Below are positions 1-8,935 of a DNA stretch of 64,000 bases, one piece after another; within the stretch, counting starts at the first letter, position 1, and every line of letters begins with the position of its first letter. Below the pieces are notes generated by a model, which was not told where the DNA came from, searched no databases, and saw only the letters and a list, made by a program, of their open reading frames with translations. The DNA is from Carnobacterium sp. CP1 (GTDB taxonomy: Bacteria; Bacillota; Bacilli; Lactobacillales; Carnobacteriaceae). The stretch is taken from assembly GCF_001483965.1 (NCBI RefSeq), contig NZ_CP010796.1:930001-994000 (forward strand), written 5' to 3'. The position numbers were made by a program, and so were the translations under genes.

Positions 1-417
1 AATACTTTTAAGCATATTAAGTGTATATTCATCTCTAACGCTATGAATATACTGTTTTGATAAAATAGTTTTTAACAAAAGCTTAGTATATAAGTTTGGC
101 TCATTATTGTATTGCCACCAACCTACTCCTACTAAAACAACTGGACCGGTGATTTTAGCCATACGTAAATTGATGTCCCATTGTTTCTTAAATCCAAAAA
201 TTGTAGATTTGAGTAAATTGCTTCCAAGCACAAATTTATACTCGGCATTTTTAAAATGTCTCATATAATAATATGATAATGGTAAATGGGTAGATATTTC
301 AATTGGAAATGTATTTTTAAGAACAAAAGAAAGATTTTCTTTTGCAGACTCTGCAATTATTTCATCTCCTATATTCATCGATGAAATTCCTGGACTGTAT
401 AAAACTGCTTTTTTCAT
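1..417 (-). CDS. Polysaccharide pyruvyl transferase family protein (partial, 3' end outside window)
   Basis: The first 139 codons of a gene that runs off the left edge. Translation starts MKKAVLYSPGISSMNIGDEI, and the later stretches KFVLGSNLL, VVLVGVGWWQY and IHSVRDEYT fit the N-terminal half of the polysaccharide pyruvyl transferase family: a GD-containing start, a G-rich central strand and the SVRD(E/R) segment. Members add ketal pyruvate to sugars or act as related GT-B-like transferases in surface polysaccharide synthesis. The ATG at 415-417 follows AAGGGG with normal spacing. It is the last visible gene of the capsule-type operon but has its own plausible promoter and a 180-bp gap upstream. 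The coding sequence is very AT-rich, like the next two genes. The family call is by motif only; substrate unknown. Confidence 0.7.
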   Translation of the reverse strand, partial: MKKAVLYSPGISSMNIGDEIIAESAKENLSFVLKNTFPIEISTHLPLSYYYMRHFKNAEYKFVLGSNLLKSTIFGFKKQWDINLRMAKITGPVVLVGVGWWQYNNEPNLYTKLLLKTILSKQYIHSVRDEYTLNMLKSI

Positions 418-472
418 TATTATATTACCCCTTTTATTAAATAACTTATTTTTCATTAACAACTAGATACTA

Positions 473-501
473 ATTTTAGGTTACTATTAAATAAAATTCA
501 A
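473..501 (-). promoter_or_regulatory. Predicted sigma-A promoter for the pyruvyltransferase-like gene
   Basis: Read on the minus strand, TTGAAT (496-501) and TAAAAT (473-478) are separated by 17 bp, about 55 bp upstream of the start codon. The whole 418-597 gap is extremely AT-rich, so chance matches are likely; no convincing terminator was found in it. Confidence 0.35.
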
Positions 502-597
502 AAGAATTTATTATTAAACAAGAAAAAATAAAAAAGTGAAATCAATGATAAATAATATAAATTATATTTTTTGTTTACATATAGAATACTTTGGATA

Positions 598-1716
598 TTA
601 TTCTAAGTCTAAATATCTACTTTTAAAAACGTAATCATCTTTATTATATATATTAGTATACGGAACATAAAAATTTTCACTATAAATTCCTGCATTTGAT
701 CCCATAGTAATAATTTCTTTTAAGAAGTAAGTAGATGTTAAAAGAATGATTAAAAGTTGAAAAATAATCTTATTTTTTTTCTTATTATATAAACTATATA
801 TATTCGGCAATATTAAGATTAATAAATAAAAACCATAAATAGAAAGTCTTGATGCTGTAGTTTCTGAAAATTTCAATATAAAATATATATCAATACTTAA
901 TATATATGTATTCATTATTATTTTGGATTTATAATTAATTTTAGTAAATTGATCATAATACCAAATGCCCATAATTAAAAAAAATATTCTTGCAAAACTT
1001 TGAAAATCAAAGACATTTAATATAGAATAATTCACATTAACATAGGGTACGATTCTATTTATAACTGGTATACCTGAAATTAAGGGAATTACTTTTCCAA
1101 TTGGTAATAATGAAATAAATATACTAACAGCACTCAGGTTTGTTAACCCCTTTTTGCTCCAGTTGATATTGCTAAGATAGTACAAAGGAATTAAAACTAT
1201 AATTGAATAATGTATTTGAGATAATATTATAATCATTATGAAGAATTTAATATTTTTATTTTCACTTTTAAACTTCAGAAAGTAATACATGCCTATAGAT
1301 ATTGTTAATCCCTGTCTTAATCCACTGAATGTCCAAACGAAATAAAAAAAAGAATAGTATAAAAACAAAGACATATATGGTTTATGACTAAATTTCCAAC
1401 AAGTTTTTGTAATAAAATACAAACTTATGATTGCTAATGTTCCCAAATACTGTTGATATGATAATCCTATATTTTTCAAAGTACTGCCGAGTACTCTGAA
1501 TAAAATCTCTTGATTATCAATTCCATATTTAAATTCTTGAATTGGACTTATGCTTAATCTTTCATATAAAAAATTGTAGCTAAAGTAATCGGGGCCAATC
1601 CCATATCTAACAAAAGAAAGAATAATTAAAATAAGTAAAAAAGTAATAAAAAAAAACTTGTTTTTTTTACTTTTTAATGACCCTAAAAGACCATATAGGT
1701 ATATCAAGTAATACAT
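598..1716 (-). CDS. EpsG/Wzy-like polysaccharide polymerase, multi-pass membrane protein
   Basis: A 372-residue, strongly hydrophobic protein with about ten predicted membrane segments. The signature RYGIGPDYFSY at about residues 37-47 (R-x-G-x-D-Y after the first membrane hairpin) is typical of the EpsG family, which is thought to polymerise lipid-linked repeat units outside the membrane. The ATG at 1714-1716 is preceded by AAGGGG with 7 nt spacing. It lies 13 bp downstream of the GT4 gene, so it is translated from the same operon mRNA. It is the only polymerase candidate in the cpsCDB/capEFG operon visible here; the partner Wzx flippase is not in the window and would be expected further left. 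The base composition is clearly more AT-rich than capE-capG, which suggests a serotype-specific, exchangeable segment. Confidence 0.75.
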   Translation of the reverse strand: MYYLIYLYGLLGSLKSKKNKFFFITFLLILIILSFVRYGIGPDYFSYNFLYERLSISPIQEFKYGIDNQEILFRVLGSTLKNIGLSYQQYLGTLAIISLYFITKTCWKFSHKPYMSLFLYYSFFYFVWTFSGLRQGLTISIGMYYFLKFKSENKNIKFFIMIIILSQIHYSIIVLIPLYYLSNINWSKKGLTNLSAVSIFISLLPIGKVIPLISGIPVINRIVPYVNVNYSILNVFDFQSFARIFFLIMGIWYYDQFTKINYKSKIIMNTYILSIDIYFILKFSETTASRLSIYGFYLLILILPNIYSLYNKKKNKIIFQLLIILLTSTYFLKEIITMGSNAGIYSENFYVPYTNIYNKDDYVFKSRYLDLE

Positions 1717-1729
1717 AGATTTTCCCCTT

Positions 1730-2944
1730 CTAACTTATAAATTTACTTTTTAGAATTAATTGATTATAGTAAGAGTTATACTTATCGTATACTTTGTCTC
1801 TGTCAAATACTTGAGCTCTTTTTAAACACGAATTCAAATAATCATATTCATAGTCAAAATTTTCTATAGCTTTAATTAATTTATTAAAATTTTCTTTTTC
1901 TATTATAGTACCTACGTTTTCATCCAAAGACTCTGCACTCCCACCAGTATCAAAAGTTATTACTGGAGTTCCACAGGCTAGTGATTCTAGAATAGTAGTA
2001 GGAAAGTTGTCTTCTATTGTAGGATTAACAAATACGTCAGCAGATGTGTATATTTCAGCTAATTTTTTGATATTTTCTGTTCTAGAAATTGCGAGAATGT
2101 TTTTATCTAATTTTTTCATTTGTTTTTTGTTGATTCCAACTAATACAATTTTAAACTTATCATCCAAGTTTTGTGCAAGTTTGTTAAAATAATTCAACCC
2201 TTTCTTATCATTCCATACACTAGCTACCCCTAATATTATTTTTTCATTAGCTAAACCGTTATCCTTTTTAAAGTTACTAGGAGTAATTTTAAACTTTGAT
2301 AAATCTATTCCATTATGGATTACTTTCACATCGTATAATGATAAAAAAGATTTTTTTACAATCTCAGCTAACCAATTAGATGGAACTATAATTGTCAGAT
2401 CCTTTACTTGCGTGAATAACTTTTTTTTCTTTAAAAAGTTTTTTTTTGAATTATCAAATACATAAGATTTAGGATATTCAAATTTTTGGAATTTCTTTGT
2501 ATTATTTTTAGGTATATTATCATCAGAATCTAAGTCAAAATGTGCACTATGCCCAGACATTGACCAAGCATCATGCAATAACCAGATTATAGGTATATCT
2601 ATAGTTGCTAGATAGTTAAATAAAACTTCGATATTTAGATAGTACCCATGAAGATTATGTAGATGAATTATATCCGGTTTATATTCTTTTATTTGTTCAA
2701 TAAGTTTTCTTGTTGCTCTTTTTGATCCGAAACCATGCAGATCAAATAATCTTGTTTTCAATACATGTGAATAAAAATCAAATTTATTTCCTATTTTTAT
2801 TGTATTATATCCTTTTGGTGCGCTTCCTCTTCCATATGCAATACAACATTCATGCCCATTCTTTTCAAGTATATTATACAAATCAGTAGCAATTCTACCA
2901 GTACTTCCATAACCGCATACACTATTAATTTGAAGAACTTTCAT
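1730..2944 (-). CDS. Glycosyltransferase family 4 (GT-B fold), WcaA/WcaL-like
   Basis: A 404-residue cytoplasmic glycosyltransferase. The N-terminus MKVLQINSVCGYGSTGRIA is the usual first strand and glycine loop of GT4 enzymes annotated as colanic-acid or capsule transferases (G-STGRIA). The C-terminal donor-binding domain has the E-x7-E-like segment near PTIEDNFPTTILESLACGTP followed by VITFDTGG. It would add one sugar to the lipid-linked capsule repeat. The ATG at 2942-2944 has a GGAGG site 9-10 nt upstream, and only 3 bp separate it from the end of capG. Donor and acceptor cannot be read from sequence. Codon use is AT-rich like the following polymerase gene. Confidence 0.85.
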   Translation of the reverse strand: MKVLQINSVCGYGSTGRIATDLYNILEKNGHECCIAYGRGSAPKGYNTIKIGNKFDFYSHVLKTRLFDLHGFGSKRATRKLIEQIKEYKPDIIHLHNLHGYYLNIEVLFNYLATIDIPIIWLLHDAWSMSGHSAHFDLDSDDNIPKNNTKKFQKFEYPKSYVFDNSKKNFLKKKKLFTQVKDLTIIVPSNWLAEIVKKSFLSLYDVKVIHNGIDLSKFKITPSNFKKDNGLANEKIILGVASVWNDKKGLNYFNKLAQNLDDKFKIVLVGINKKQMKKLDKNILAISRTENIKKLAEIYTSADVFVNPTIEDNFPTTILESLACGTPVITFDTGGSAESLDENVGTIIEKENFNKLIKAIENFDYEYDYLNSCLKRAQVFDRDKVYDKYNSYYNQLILKSKFIS

Positions 2945-2947
2945 CAG

Positions 2948-4072
2948 TTATTTCCTCCAAACGACTCTGTTTATGTAGTCTGTATAACTTAATATAATTC
3001 TTAATATTTTTTCTGAAACATTAGGCATACTATAATCCGTTACTTTTCTTAATGTATTTATTTGTTGATTTTCTAATATATTTAAAGCTTGCAAAATCCT
3101 TTCTTTCTTTAAACCAACCATCATAACAGATGCTTCTTCCATGGCTTCCGGTCTTTCATGCGCTTGACGTATATTTATTGCCTTAAACCCAAGTATAGAA
3201 GATTCTTCGCTAATTGTTCCACTATCACTTAAAACAGCTTTAGCAGCTAGTTGAAGTTTATTATAATCATTAAAACCAAGTGGTTTTATTAAACGAATAT
3301 TATCATTAAAACTTACATTCTTTGCTTCAATCATTTTTTTAGTTCTCGGATGTGTGCTAACAATAACAGGATAATTGTATTTTTCTGCTATTACATTTAA
3401 GGTATCAACTAAATCCATAAAATTTTCTTCAGAGCTAATATTTTCTTCCCGATGAGCTGAAACAACAAAATATTCATTTTCTTTTAAATTTAATTTTTCT
3501 AAGATATTAGAATTTTCAATACTTTCTTTTCTAGAATTTAGCACTTCATACATTGGACTACCTGTTTTAATTATACGATCAGCAGGTAATCCTTCTGCTA
3601 ACAAATACTCTCGTGCAATATCACTGTATGTTAAGTTAATATCTGCTGTATGGTCCACAATTTTTCTGTTAGTTTCTTCTGGAACTCTTTGATCAAAACA
3701 TCTGTTTCCAGCTTCCATGTGAAAGATAGGTATCTGCCTTCTTTTTGCCGCAATAGCACATAAACAACTGTTTGTATCGCCTAAAACTAAAATGGCATCT
3801 GGTTGTATTTCTTCCATAACTGGGTCTACTTTAATTAAAATATTCCCAATCGTTTCCACTGCTGTTCCTGTTGCAGCATTTAAAAAATAATCGGGTTTTC
3901 TCAAATGAAAATCTTCAAAAAACACCTCATTTAGTTCATAATCATAATTCTGACCTGTATGCACTAAAACATGCTCAATCGCTTCTGATTCTTCTAGTTT
4001 ATTGATAACTGCAGATAAACGAATAATTTCAGGTCTTGTTCCCACTACAGTCATTACTTTTAATTTTTTCAT
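2948..4072 (-). CDS. capG: CapG-like UDP-N-acetyl sugar 2-epimerase (UDP-L-FucNAc formation)
   Basis: A 374-residue non-hydrolysing UDP-GlcNAc 2-epimerase-fold enzyme. MKKLKVMTVVGTRPEIIRLS is the canonical first strand of WecB-like epimerases, followed by VLVHTGQNYD, LVLGDTNS, HMEAGNRCFDQRVPEE and SDSGTISEES. Placed directly after capE and capF, it is best read as CapG/FnlC, which converts UDP-2-acetamido-2,6-dideoxy-L-talose to UDP-L-FucNAc. The frame is open for 17 more codons upstream, but those read through the end of capF and are not epimerase-like; the ATG at 4070-4072 starts at the conserved methionine, so it was chosen. It begins one base after the capF stop. A separate WecB-type paralogue lies at 55539-56687. 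The FucNAc assignment is from operon context. Confidence 0.88.
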   Translation of the reverse strand: MKKLKVMTVVGTRPEIIRLSAVINKLEESEAIEHVLVHTGQNYDYELNEVFFEDFHLRKPDYFLNAATGTAVETIGNILIKVDPVMEEIQPDAILVLGDTNSCLCAIAAKRRQIPIFHMEAGNRCFDQRVPEETNRKIVDHTADINLTYSDIAREYLLAEGLPADRIIKTGSPMYEVLNSRKESIENSNILEKLNLKENEYFVVSAHREENISSEENFMDLVDTLNVIAEKYNYPVIVSTHPRTKKMIEAKNVSFNDNIRLIKPLGFNDYNKLQLAAKAVLSDSGTISEESSILGFKAINIRQAHERPEAMEEASVMMVGLKKERILQALNILENQQINTLRKVTDYSMPNVSEKILRIILSYTDYINRVVWRK

Positions 4073-4073
4073 C

Positions 4074-5183
4074 TTAAACCTCCACATAATAAGTATCAGG
4101 ATTATCTTTATCAAACAATTCATTTGCCCACATTACAGTCACTAAATCAGTTTCACCAATATTAACAATCGAATGTGTATAACCAGTAGGTATATCAACT
4201 ACTTCTAATTTTTCTCCTGTAACGTTATATTCAATGATTTCATCTGAATCAATATTTCTAAAACGAATTTGTCCCTTACCACTAACCACTAAGAATTTTT
4301 CGTTTTTAGTATGGTGCCAGTGGTTTCCTTTAGTAATATTGGGTTTTGAAACATTAATTGAAACTTGCCCTCTATTTGGTGTCTTTATAAACTCTGTAAA
4401 GGAACCTCGTTGATCTATATTCATTTTTAAATTATAAGAGAATTCATTTTCTGGCAAAAAGCTTAAATAAGTACTGTATAATTTTTTAATCAACTCATTT
4501 TCCATATCAGGAACCATTAAGTCGTTGCGACTTTCTTTAAAGCTTTTAATTGTTTCGGCAAGGTTTCCTAACGTAATATAGTATTCTTTAGATATTCTAT
4601 GAAACTTATTTTCACGAACTACTTGTTTGCTTAAAACAGAGGTAAACTCTTTTATTACATCATCAATATAGCAAAGTATTAATTGTGCATTTGGATCATT
4701 GACTTGTATGTCCATATTCCTCGCAATATTGTAACAATATGTTGCTACTACTGTGTTGTAATTTGGCTTACTCCATTTACCAAAAACGTTTGGTAATCGA
4801 TACACATATACTTTAGCTCCTGTTTGTTGCTCATGATTAGACACTAATTCTTCACCAACTCGTTTGCTTTTTCCATAATGATTATCCTGTTCAGCTTGGA
4901 TAGAGGAAGTAATTAAAATAGGAGCTTTATTATTATTTTTTTTCAAAAGCTCAAGTAGTTGAGATGTAAAATTAGCATTTCCTTCCATAAACTCTTCTTC
5001 TTTTCTTGGTCTATTTACTCCAGCAAGATGAAATACAAAATCACATTCATTAGTATATTTATCTAGCAAGTCCCAGTCCGTATCTCTATTAAACTGAAAT
5101 ATATCTTCATACCCTAAATTGTTTAATTCAGCTACTAAATTTTTCCCAATGAAACCTTTAGCTCCGGTTACTAGTATTTTCAC
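4074..5183 (-). CDS. capF: CapF-like bifunctional UDP-sugar epimerase/reductase with C-terminal cupin
   Basis: A 369-residue two-domain protein. Residues 1 to about 240 are a short-chain dehydrogenase (MKILVTGAKGFIGKNLV with G-x-x-G-x-x-G; FHLAGVNRP; YGKSKRVGEE with Y-x-x-x-K). Residues about 245-369 are a cupin with the metal-ligand segment KGNHWHHTKNEKF and the strand VSGKGQIRFRN. In S. aureus, CapF carries out 3-epimerisation in the cupin domain and NADPH-dependent 4-reduction in the SDR domain on the CapE product. The start is GTG at 5181-5183 with GGGGG 7 nt upstream, inside the last 26 bp of capE, so the two are translationally coupled. Length and domain order match the family. Confidence 0.92.
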   Translation of the reverse strand: MKILVTGAKGFIGKNLVAELNNLGYEDIFQFNRDTDWDLLDKYTNECDFVFHLAGVNRPRKEEEFMEGNANFTSQLLELLKKNNNKAPILITSSIQAEQDNHYGKSKRVGEELVSNHEQQTGAKVYVYRLPNVFGKWSKPNYNTVVATYCYNIARNMDIQVNDPNAQLILCYIDDVIKEFTSVLSKQVVRENKFHRISKEYYITLGNLAETIKSFKESRNDLMVPDMENELIKKLYSTYLSFLPENEFSYNLKMNIDQRGSFTEFIKTPNRGQVSINVSKPNITKGNHWHHTKNEKFLVVSGKGQIRFRNIDSDEIIEYNVTGEKLEVVDIPTGYTHSIVNIGETDLVTVMWANELFDKDNPDTYYVEV

Positions 5184-6204
5184 TATAGATCCCCCATTTA
5201 ACTAATTCATCTTGGATATAATCTAATTTCACCAATTTTTCGACCAGTTCATCTACTGTAAGTTGCTGGGTATTATCAGAATTGTATTCCTTAATATGTA
5301 CAGCTTCTGTATTTCCTTCTTCAAAAAATTTGCTATAATTTAAGTCTCTTTTGTCAGATGGAACGCGATAAAATCCTCCCATGTCAATGGCATGTGCAGC
5401 TTCTTCTTTTGTTAGCAAAGACTCATACATCTTTTCACCATGTCTAATTCCAATGACTTCAACAGGCACATTAGTATTAAATATGTTTTGTAATGCTGCT
5501 ACTAGAGTATCAATTGTACTTGCTGGTGCTTTTTGGACCATAATGTCCCCTTGTACTGCATTTTGAAAAGCAAAGATAACTAAATCAACAGCTTCTTCTA
5601 AACTCATCATAAAACGAGTCATGCTGCCTTCAGTCACTGTCAATGGTTTTCCCGTTTTTAATTGTTCAATGAATAAGGGAATAACGCTACCACGTGAAGC
5701 CATAACATTTCCATATCTTGTACCACATATTAAAGTTTGCTCTGGGTCAACATTACGAGACTTAGCTACAAAAACTTTTTCCATCATTGCTTTTGATGTT
5801 CCCATCGCATTAATAGGATACGCCGCTTTATCTGTAGACAAACAAATCACTTTTTTTACCTTTGCTTCAATAGCAGCATTTAGAACATTATCTGTGCCAA
5901 TAACATTAGTTTTAACAGCTTCCATTGGGAAAAATTCGCATGAAGGGACTTGCTTCAATGCTGCAGAATGAAATACATAATCCACGTTGTACATAGCATT
6001 TCGAACACTATTAGTATCTCGTACGTCCCCAATAAAAAATTTAATTTTTGGATTATTGTATTTTTTACGCATATCATCTTGTTTTTTTTCATCTCTTGAA
6101 AAAATACGAATTTCCTTAATCTCACTATCAAGAAATCTTTTTAATACCGCGTTGCCAAACGATCCAGTACCGCCGGTGATTAACAAAGTCTTGTCTTTAA
6201 ACAT
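5158..6204 (-). CDS. capE: CapE-like UDP-GlcNAc 4,6-dehydratase/5-epimerase (inverting)
   Basis: A 348-residue extended SDR: MFKDKTLLITGGTGSFGNAV binds NAD(P), followed by the RDEKKQDDMRKKY stretch characteristic of CapE/FlaA1, then CLSTDKAAYPINAMGTSK. The catalytic Y of a usual Y-x-x-x-K is Met here, as known for this subfamily (SMK triad). It would convert UDP-D-GlcNAc to the 4-keto-6-deoxy-L-arabino sugar, the first step to UDP-L-FucNAc, followed by capF and capG. The ATG at 6202-6204 has GGAGGA 8 nt upstream; the eleven-residue open extension upstream has no site and reads into the neighbouring GT. It overlaps that GT by 8 bp. Confidence 0.93.
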   Translation of the reverse strand: MFKDKTLLITGGTGSFGNAVLKRFLDSEIKEIRIFSRDEKKQDDMRKKYNNPKIKFFIGDVRDTNSVRNAMYNVDYVFHSAALKQVPSCEFFPMEAVKTNVIGTDNVLNAAIEAKVKKVICLSTDKAAYPINAMGTSKAMMEKVFVAKSRNVDPEQTLICGTRYGNVMASRGSVIPLFIEQLKTGKPLTVTEGSMTRFMMSLEEAVDLVIFAFQNAVQGDIMVQKAPASTIDTLVAALQNIFNTNVPVEVIGIRHGEKMYESLLTKEEAAHAIDMGGFYRVPSDKRDLNYSKFFEEGNTEAVHIKEYNSDNTQQLTVDELVEKLVKLDYIQDELVKWGIYSENTSNRS

Positions 6205-7441
6205 TATATGATTCCTCCGATTCTTCACAATTATCAAATTTTTTTTCCATTTGATTCATTAAGATGGTTTTATTAAAATGGAAATCAGAATATTTTTTAG
6301 CGTTTTTGCCTAATCCTAAGACTTCATTCTCAGTTTTGTTTGCCATAGTTAAAATAATTTCAGCAAGTTTTTCTTCATCGCCTGGAGGAGCCGTTAAACC
6401 TGCATGCGCTTCTTCTATAATTTCACTAGTCTCTCCTCCAGCAGAAGCAATAATGGCAATTCCACAGGCCATATAAGACTGTAATTTTGCAGGTATGGTC
6501 ATTTTAAATAATGGACTGCTTGTTAAACAAATAAATGCTGCATCATTATCTGCCATAAACTCTGGTATTTTCTCTGCAGGTTGTTTATCTATAAAATTAA
6601 ACATATCCCTTACACCATAATTATCCACAGTTTTAATAAGCGTCTCTTTATACCTTCCGCTTCCAATAATGTTAAAATGAATTTTATTTTCACTGACTTC
6701 TTGCTTCAAGATTTTAGCAGTCTTCGGTAAGATATCTAAGCCTTGAGCATGTCCTATATTTCCCGCAAATATAATATTAAATCTTTCTTTTTTTGAATTT
6801 TTAGTCGTTTCTTTAGCCTTCAAGGGTTGATAAAATTCTTCTGCATATTGAGGCCAATATTCAATTTTTTCAATAGGAACTTGACGTTCGTTTATTGATT
6901 TTTTAAAACTTTGTGATGTAGTAAATATCTTTGTACAATTTTTGTAAATATAATCAACCATTTTACCAATAGAGCTAATAATCGTTTGGTTTTTTATACC
7001 AGTAATAATTTCAACATTTTCCGGCCATAAGTCTTGTACATATAAGAAACAAGGTAGTCGATGTTTTTTAGCATACCATACGCCAGGTAAAGCCTGCGTC
7101 ATAGGAGAGACTTCGAATATAAATACTTGGTCTGCTTCAACTTTCGTGAATAATTGCCAAAAAAAGCCAGAAATTACAAAAGAAAAATAATTTAAAACTA
7201 ACATAATAGAGTTATTTCCTCTAGGTACAATAGGCAAACGAACAATTTCTATTCCTTTATAGTTTTCTCTATTTTTAGTGAATAATCCATAACCATTAAA
7301 AAATTTACCGCTTGGATAATTAGGTATTCCCGTTACTACAGTAACCTTATACCCACGTGATATCCAGTCTTCGCACATATCATTAATACGAAATTGTTCA
7401 GGAAAAAAGTATTGAGAAATAACTAAAATATGTTTTTTCAT
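6197..7441 (-). CDS. Glycosyltransferase family 4, WbuB/CapL-like (probable L-FucNAc transferase)
   Basis: A 414-residue GT-B enzyme. MKKHILVISQYFFPEQFRIN, then GYKVTVVTGIPNYPSGKFFNGY, is the diagnostic N-terminus of the WbuB family (putative L-fucosamine transferases). The C-terminal half carries IIFAGNIGHAQGLD and the donor segment TIPAKLQSYMACGIAIIAS. It sits immediately before capE-capF-capG, which make UDP-L-FucNAc, and after the initiating transferase, so addition of L-FucNAc as the second sugar (the CapL step in S. aureus type 5/8 capsule) is the natural inference. The stop overlaps the capE start by 8 bp. Donor specificity is not proved by sequence. Confidence 0.85.
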   Translation of the reverse strand: MKKHILVISQYFFPEQFRINDMCEDWISRGYKVTVVTGIPNYPSGKFFNGYGLFTKNRENYKGIEIVRLPIVPRGNNSIMLVLNYFSFVISGFFWQLFTKVEADQVFIFEVSPMTQALPGVWYAKKHRLPCFLYVQDLWPENVEIITGIKNQTIISSIGKMVDYIYKNCTKIFTTSQSFKKSINERQVPIEKIEYWPQYAEEFYQPLKAKETTKNSKKERFNIIFAGNIGHAQGLDILPKTAKILKQEVSENKIHFNIIGSGRYKETLIKTVDNYGVRDMFNFIDKQPAEKIPEFMADNDAAFICLTSSPLFKMTIPAKLQSYMACGIAIIASAGGETSEIIEEAHAGLTAPPGDEEKLAEIILTMANKTENEVLGLGKNAKKYSDFHFNKTILMNQMEKKFDNCEESEESYNV

Positions 7442-7452
7442 CCAAATTCCCC

Positions 7453-8319
7453 CTATTTTTCCGTAACTCTTATTGATTCATTCAGGCTTCTGATTCTATA
7501 CTTTTCTTTATACTCTGATATTTCCAAATCATATATAAAATTTCCAAAAACCTTATTAATTAAATTCGATTTTTTACCTAAACTATATAAAACTGAATTA
7601 AATAATCTAATAAGTTTCATTCTTTTTCCATTTCCTTCTGCAATTAACCGAACCATTTCTGCTGTTTTTACATATTCTTCGTTTTGAGGAAAGTATGTCC
7701 CTTTTTCTTCATTATCAATCATTAGTCGAATAAATTCTGTTAAATTATCAATATGTAACATGCTCCGTTGATTCTCAATGTCTGGAAAAACAGGTGAAAC
7801 TTTTGAAAATTTAGCTAATAAAGGATAGTTCCCTTTTGATCCTTTTCCATAAATCATCGGCGGTCGTAAGGCAACCACATTAAAATTTTCGGATTGTAAA
7901 GGGAGTATTCCTTTTTCTGCTAGCAGTTTGCTGTTGCCGTAAAAATTAATCGGTTCAGGTATCGTTTCTCTTGTGATTACTTTTGATTCGCCAATTCTAC
8001 TGCTTGCACCATAAACAATCATACTACTCATGAAAATAAATTGTTTGGCACCTTCAGCTTTAGCCTTAGTTGCCAATTCAATCGTTAAGTTTGTATTGAT
8101 TTTGTAATATAAATCTTCTTGATCTGCTTTTGTGTCTTGATGGGCAATTCCAGCAACATGAACAACCACATCAAAGATCGAAAAGTCTATTTTTTTCCAT
8201 TTGGTATCTCGTACAGATTTTTTCACAACTTCATATTTTTCAGGTTCTTTATTTAACCAATTTGCTAATTGATTTCCAACATAACTATTTTCACCTGTTA
8301 TTAATATTTTTTTAGTCAT
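7453..8319 (-). CDS. NAD(P)-dependent 4-keto sugar reductase, WbpV/CapN-like SDR
   Basis: A 288-residue SDR. MTKKILITGENSYVGNQLA is the cofactor loop, VVHVAGIAHQDTK the second strand, SSMIVYG the catalytic Ser region and NFYGNSKLLAEKG the Y-x-x-x-K motif. The sequence resembles WbpV/WreQ/CapN-type reductases, which reduce UDP-4-keto-6-deoxy-GlcNAc made by a CapD/WbpM dehydratase to UDP-D-FucNAc or UDP-D-QuiNAc. That dehydratase is two genes upstream and the initiating transferase overlaps it by 8 bp (8312-8319), so the three are a functional set. ATG at 8317-8319 follows GAGG at 9 nt. The C-4 stereochemistry of the product, D-Fuc or D-Qui, cannot be told from sequence. Confidence 0.75.
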   Translation of the reverse strand: MTKKILITGENSYVGNQLANWLNKEPEKYEVVKKSVRDTKWKKIDFSIFDVVVHVAGIAHQDTKADQEDLYYKINTNLTIELATKAKAEGAKQFIFMSSMIVYGASSRIGESKVITRETIPEPINFYGNSKLLAEKGILPLQSENFNVVALRPPMIYGKGSKGNYPLLAKFSKVSPVFPDIENQRSMLHIDNLTEFIRLMIDNEEKGTYFPQNEEYVKTAEMVRLIAEGNGKRMKLIRLFNSVLYSLGKKSNLINKVFGNFIYDLEISEYKEKYRIRSLNESIRVTEK

Positions 8320-8935
8320 TTTTCATTGCCTCGCGATTCTTCAGTGACCCTGTTCCACCTTCAACAACTCCATCATAATTTACGACACTTATAATCGTGC
8401 CAATAAAACATTTTACGTCAAATAGAAAACTCATATTTTTTATGTATTCTCCATCTAATGCCGCTTTCTTTTGGATAGGCAGTTCATCCCGACCATTAAT
8501 TTGAGCCCAGCCTGTTAATCCAGGATAAATGTTATTAGCGTAATAGATATCTCTTTCTTCTATTAAATCATACTGATTCCACAGAGCCGGTCTTGGGCCA
8601 ATAATACTCATCTCACCTTTTAGAATATTGATCAATTGCGGCAACTCATCTAAGCTGGTCTTCCTTAAATATTTTCCAACTCTCGTAATAAAAAAATCAG
8701 GATTCTTCAATAAATGAGTTGGCGCATCATCAGGTGTGTCTACTTTCATTGTTCTGAATTTATAGATATCAAACAGCTTTTTATCCTTTCCAACTCTTTT
8801 CTGTTTAAAGAGAATTAATCCTTTTGAATCTACTTTAATCGCTATAATAATGAGTAAAAATACAGGAGATAAAATGATTAGACCGAGTAGTGCCAATACG
8901 ACATCAATAACTCGTTTGAACACTTTCTGGTACAT
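8312..8935 (-). CDS. Initiating sugar-1-phosphate transferase (CapM/WcaJ-like small PGT)
   Basis: A 207-residue monotopic phosphoglycosyl transferase. It has an N-terminal membrane hairpin (KRVIDVVLALLGLIILSPVF), then FKQKRVGKDKKLFDIYKFRTM, the catalytic DE pair in LRKTSLDELPQLINILKGEM, and SIIGPRPAL. It would transfer a UDP-sugar-linked sugar-1-phosphate, probably D-FucNAc or QuiNAc, to undecaprenyl phosphate and so start repeat-unit assembly. Three in-frame Met codons lie near the start; the ATG at 8933-8935 has GGAG 9 nt upstream, while the one two codons earlier is only 3 nt from it. The gene overlaps the dehydratase by 32 bp and the reductase by 8 bp. A larger, unrelated-length PGT is at 52768-54156. 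Confidence 0.9.
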   Translation of the reverse strand: MYQKVFKRVIDVVLALLGLIILSPVFLLIIIAIKVDSKGLILFKQKRVGKDKKLFDIYKFRTMKVDTPDDAPTHLLKNPDFFITRVGKYLRKTSLDELPQLINILKGEMSIIGPRPALWNQYDLIEERDIYYANNIYPGLTGWAQINGRDELPIQKKAALDGEYIKNMSFLFDVKCFIGTIISVVNYDGVVEGGTGSLKNREAMKND

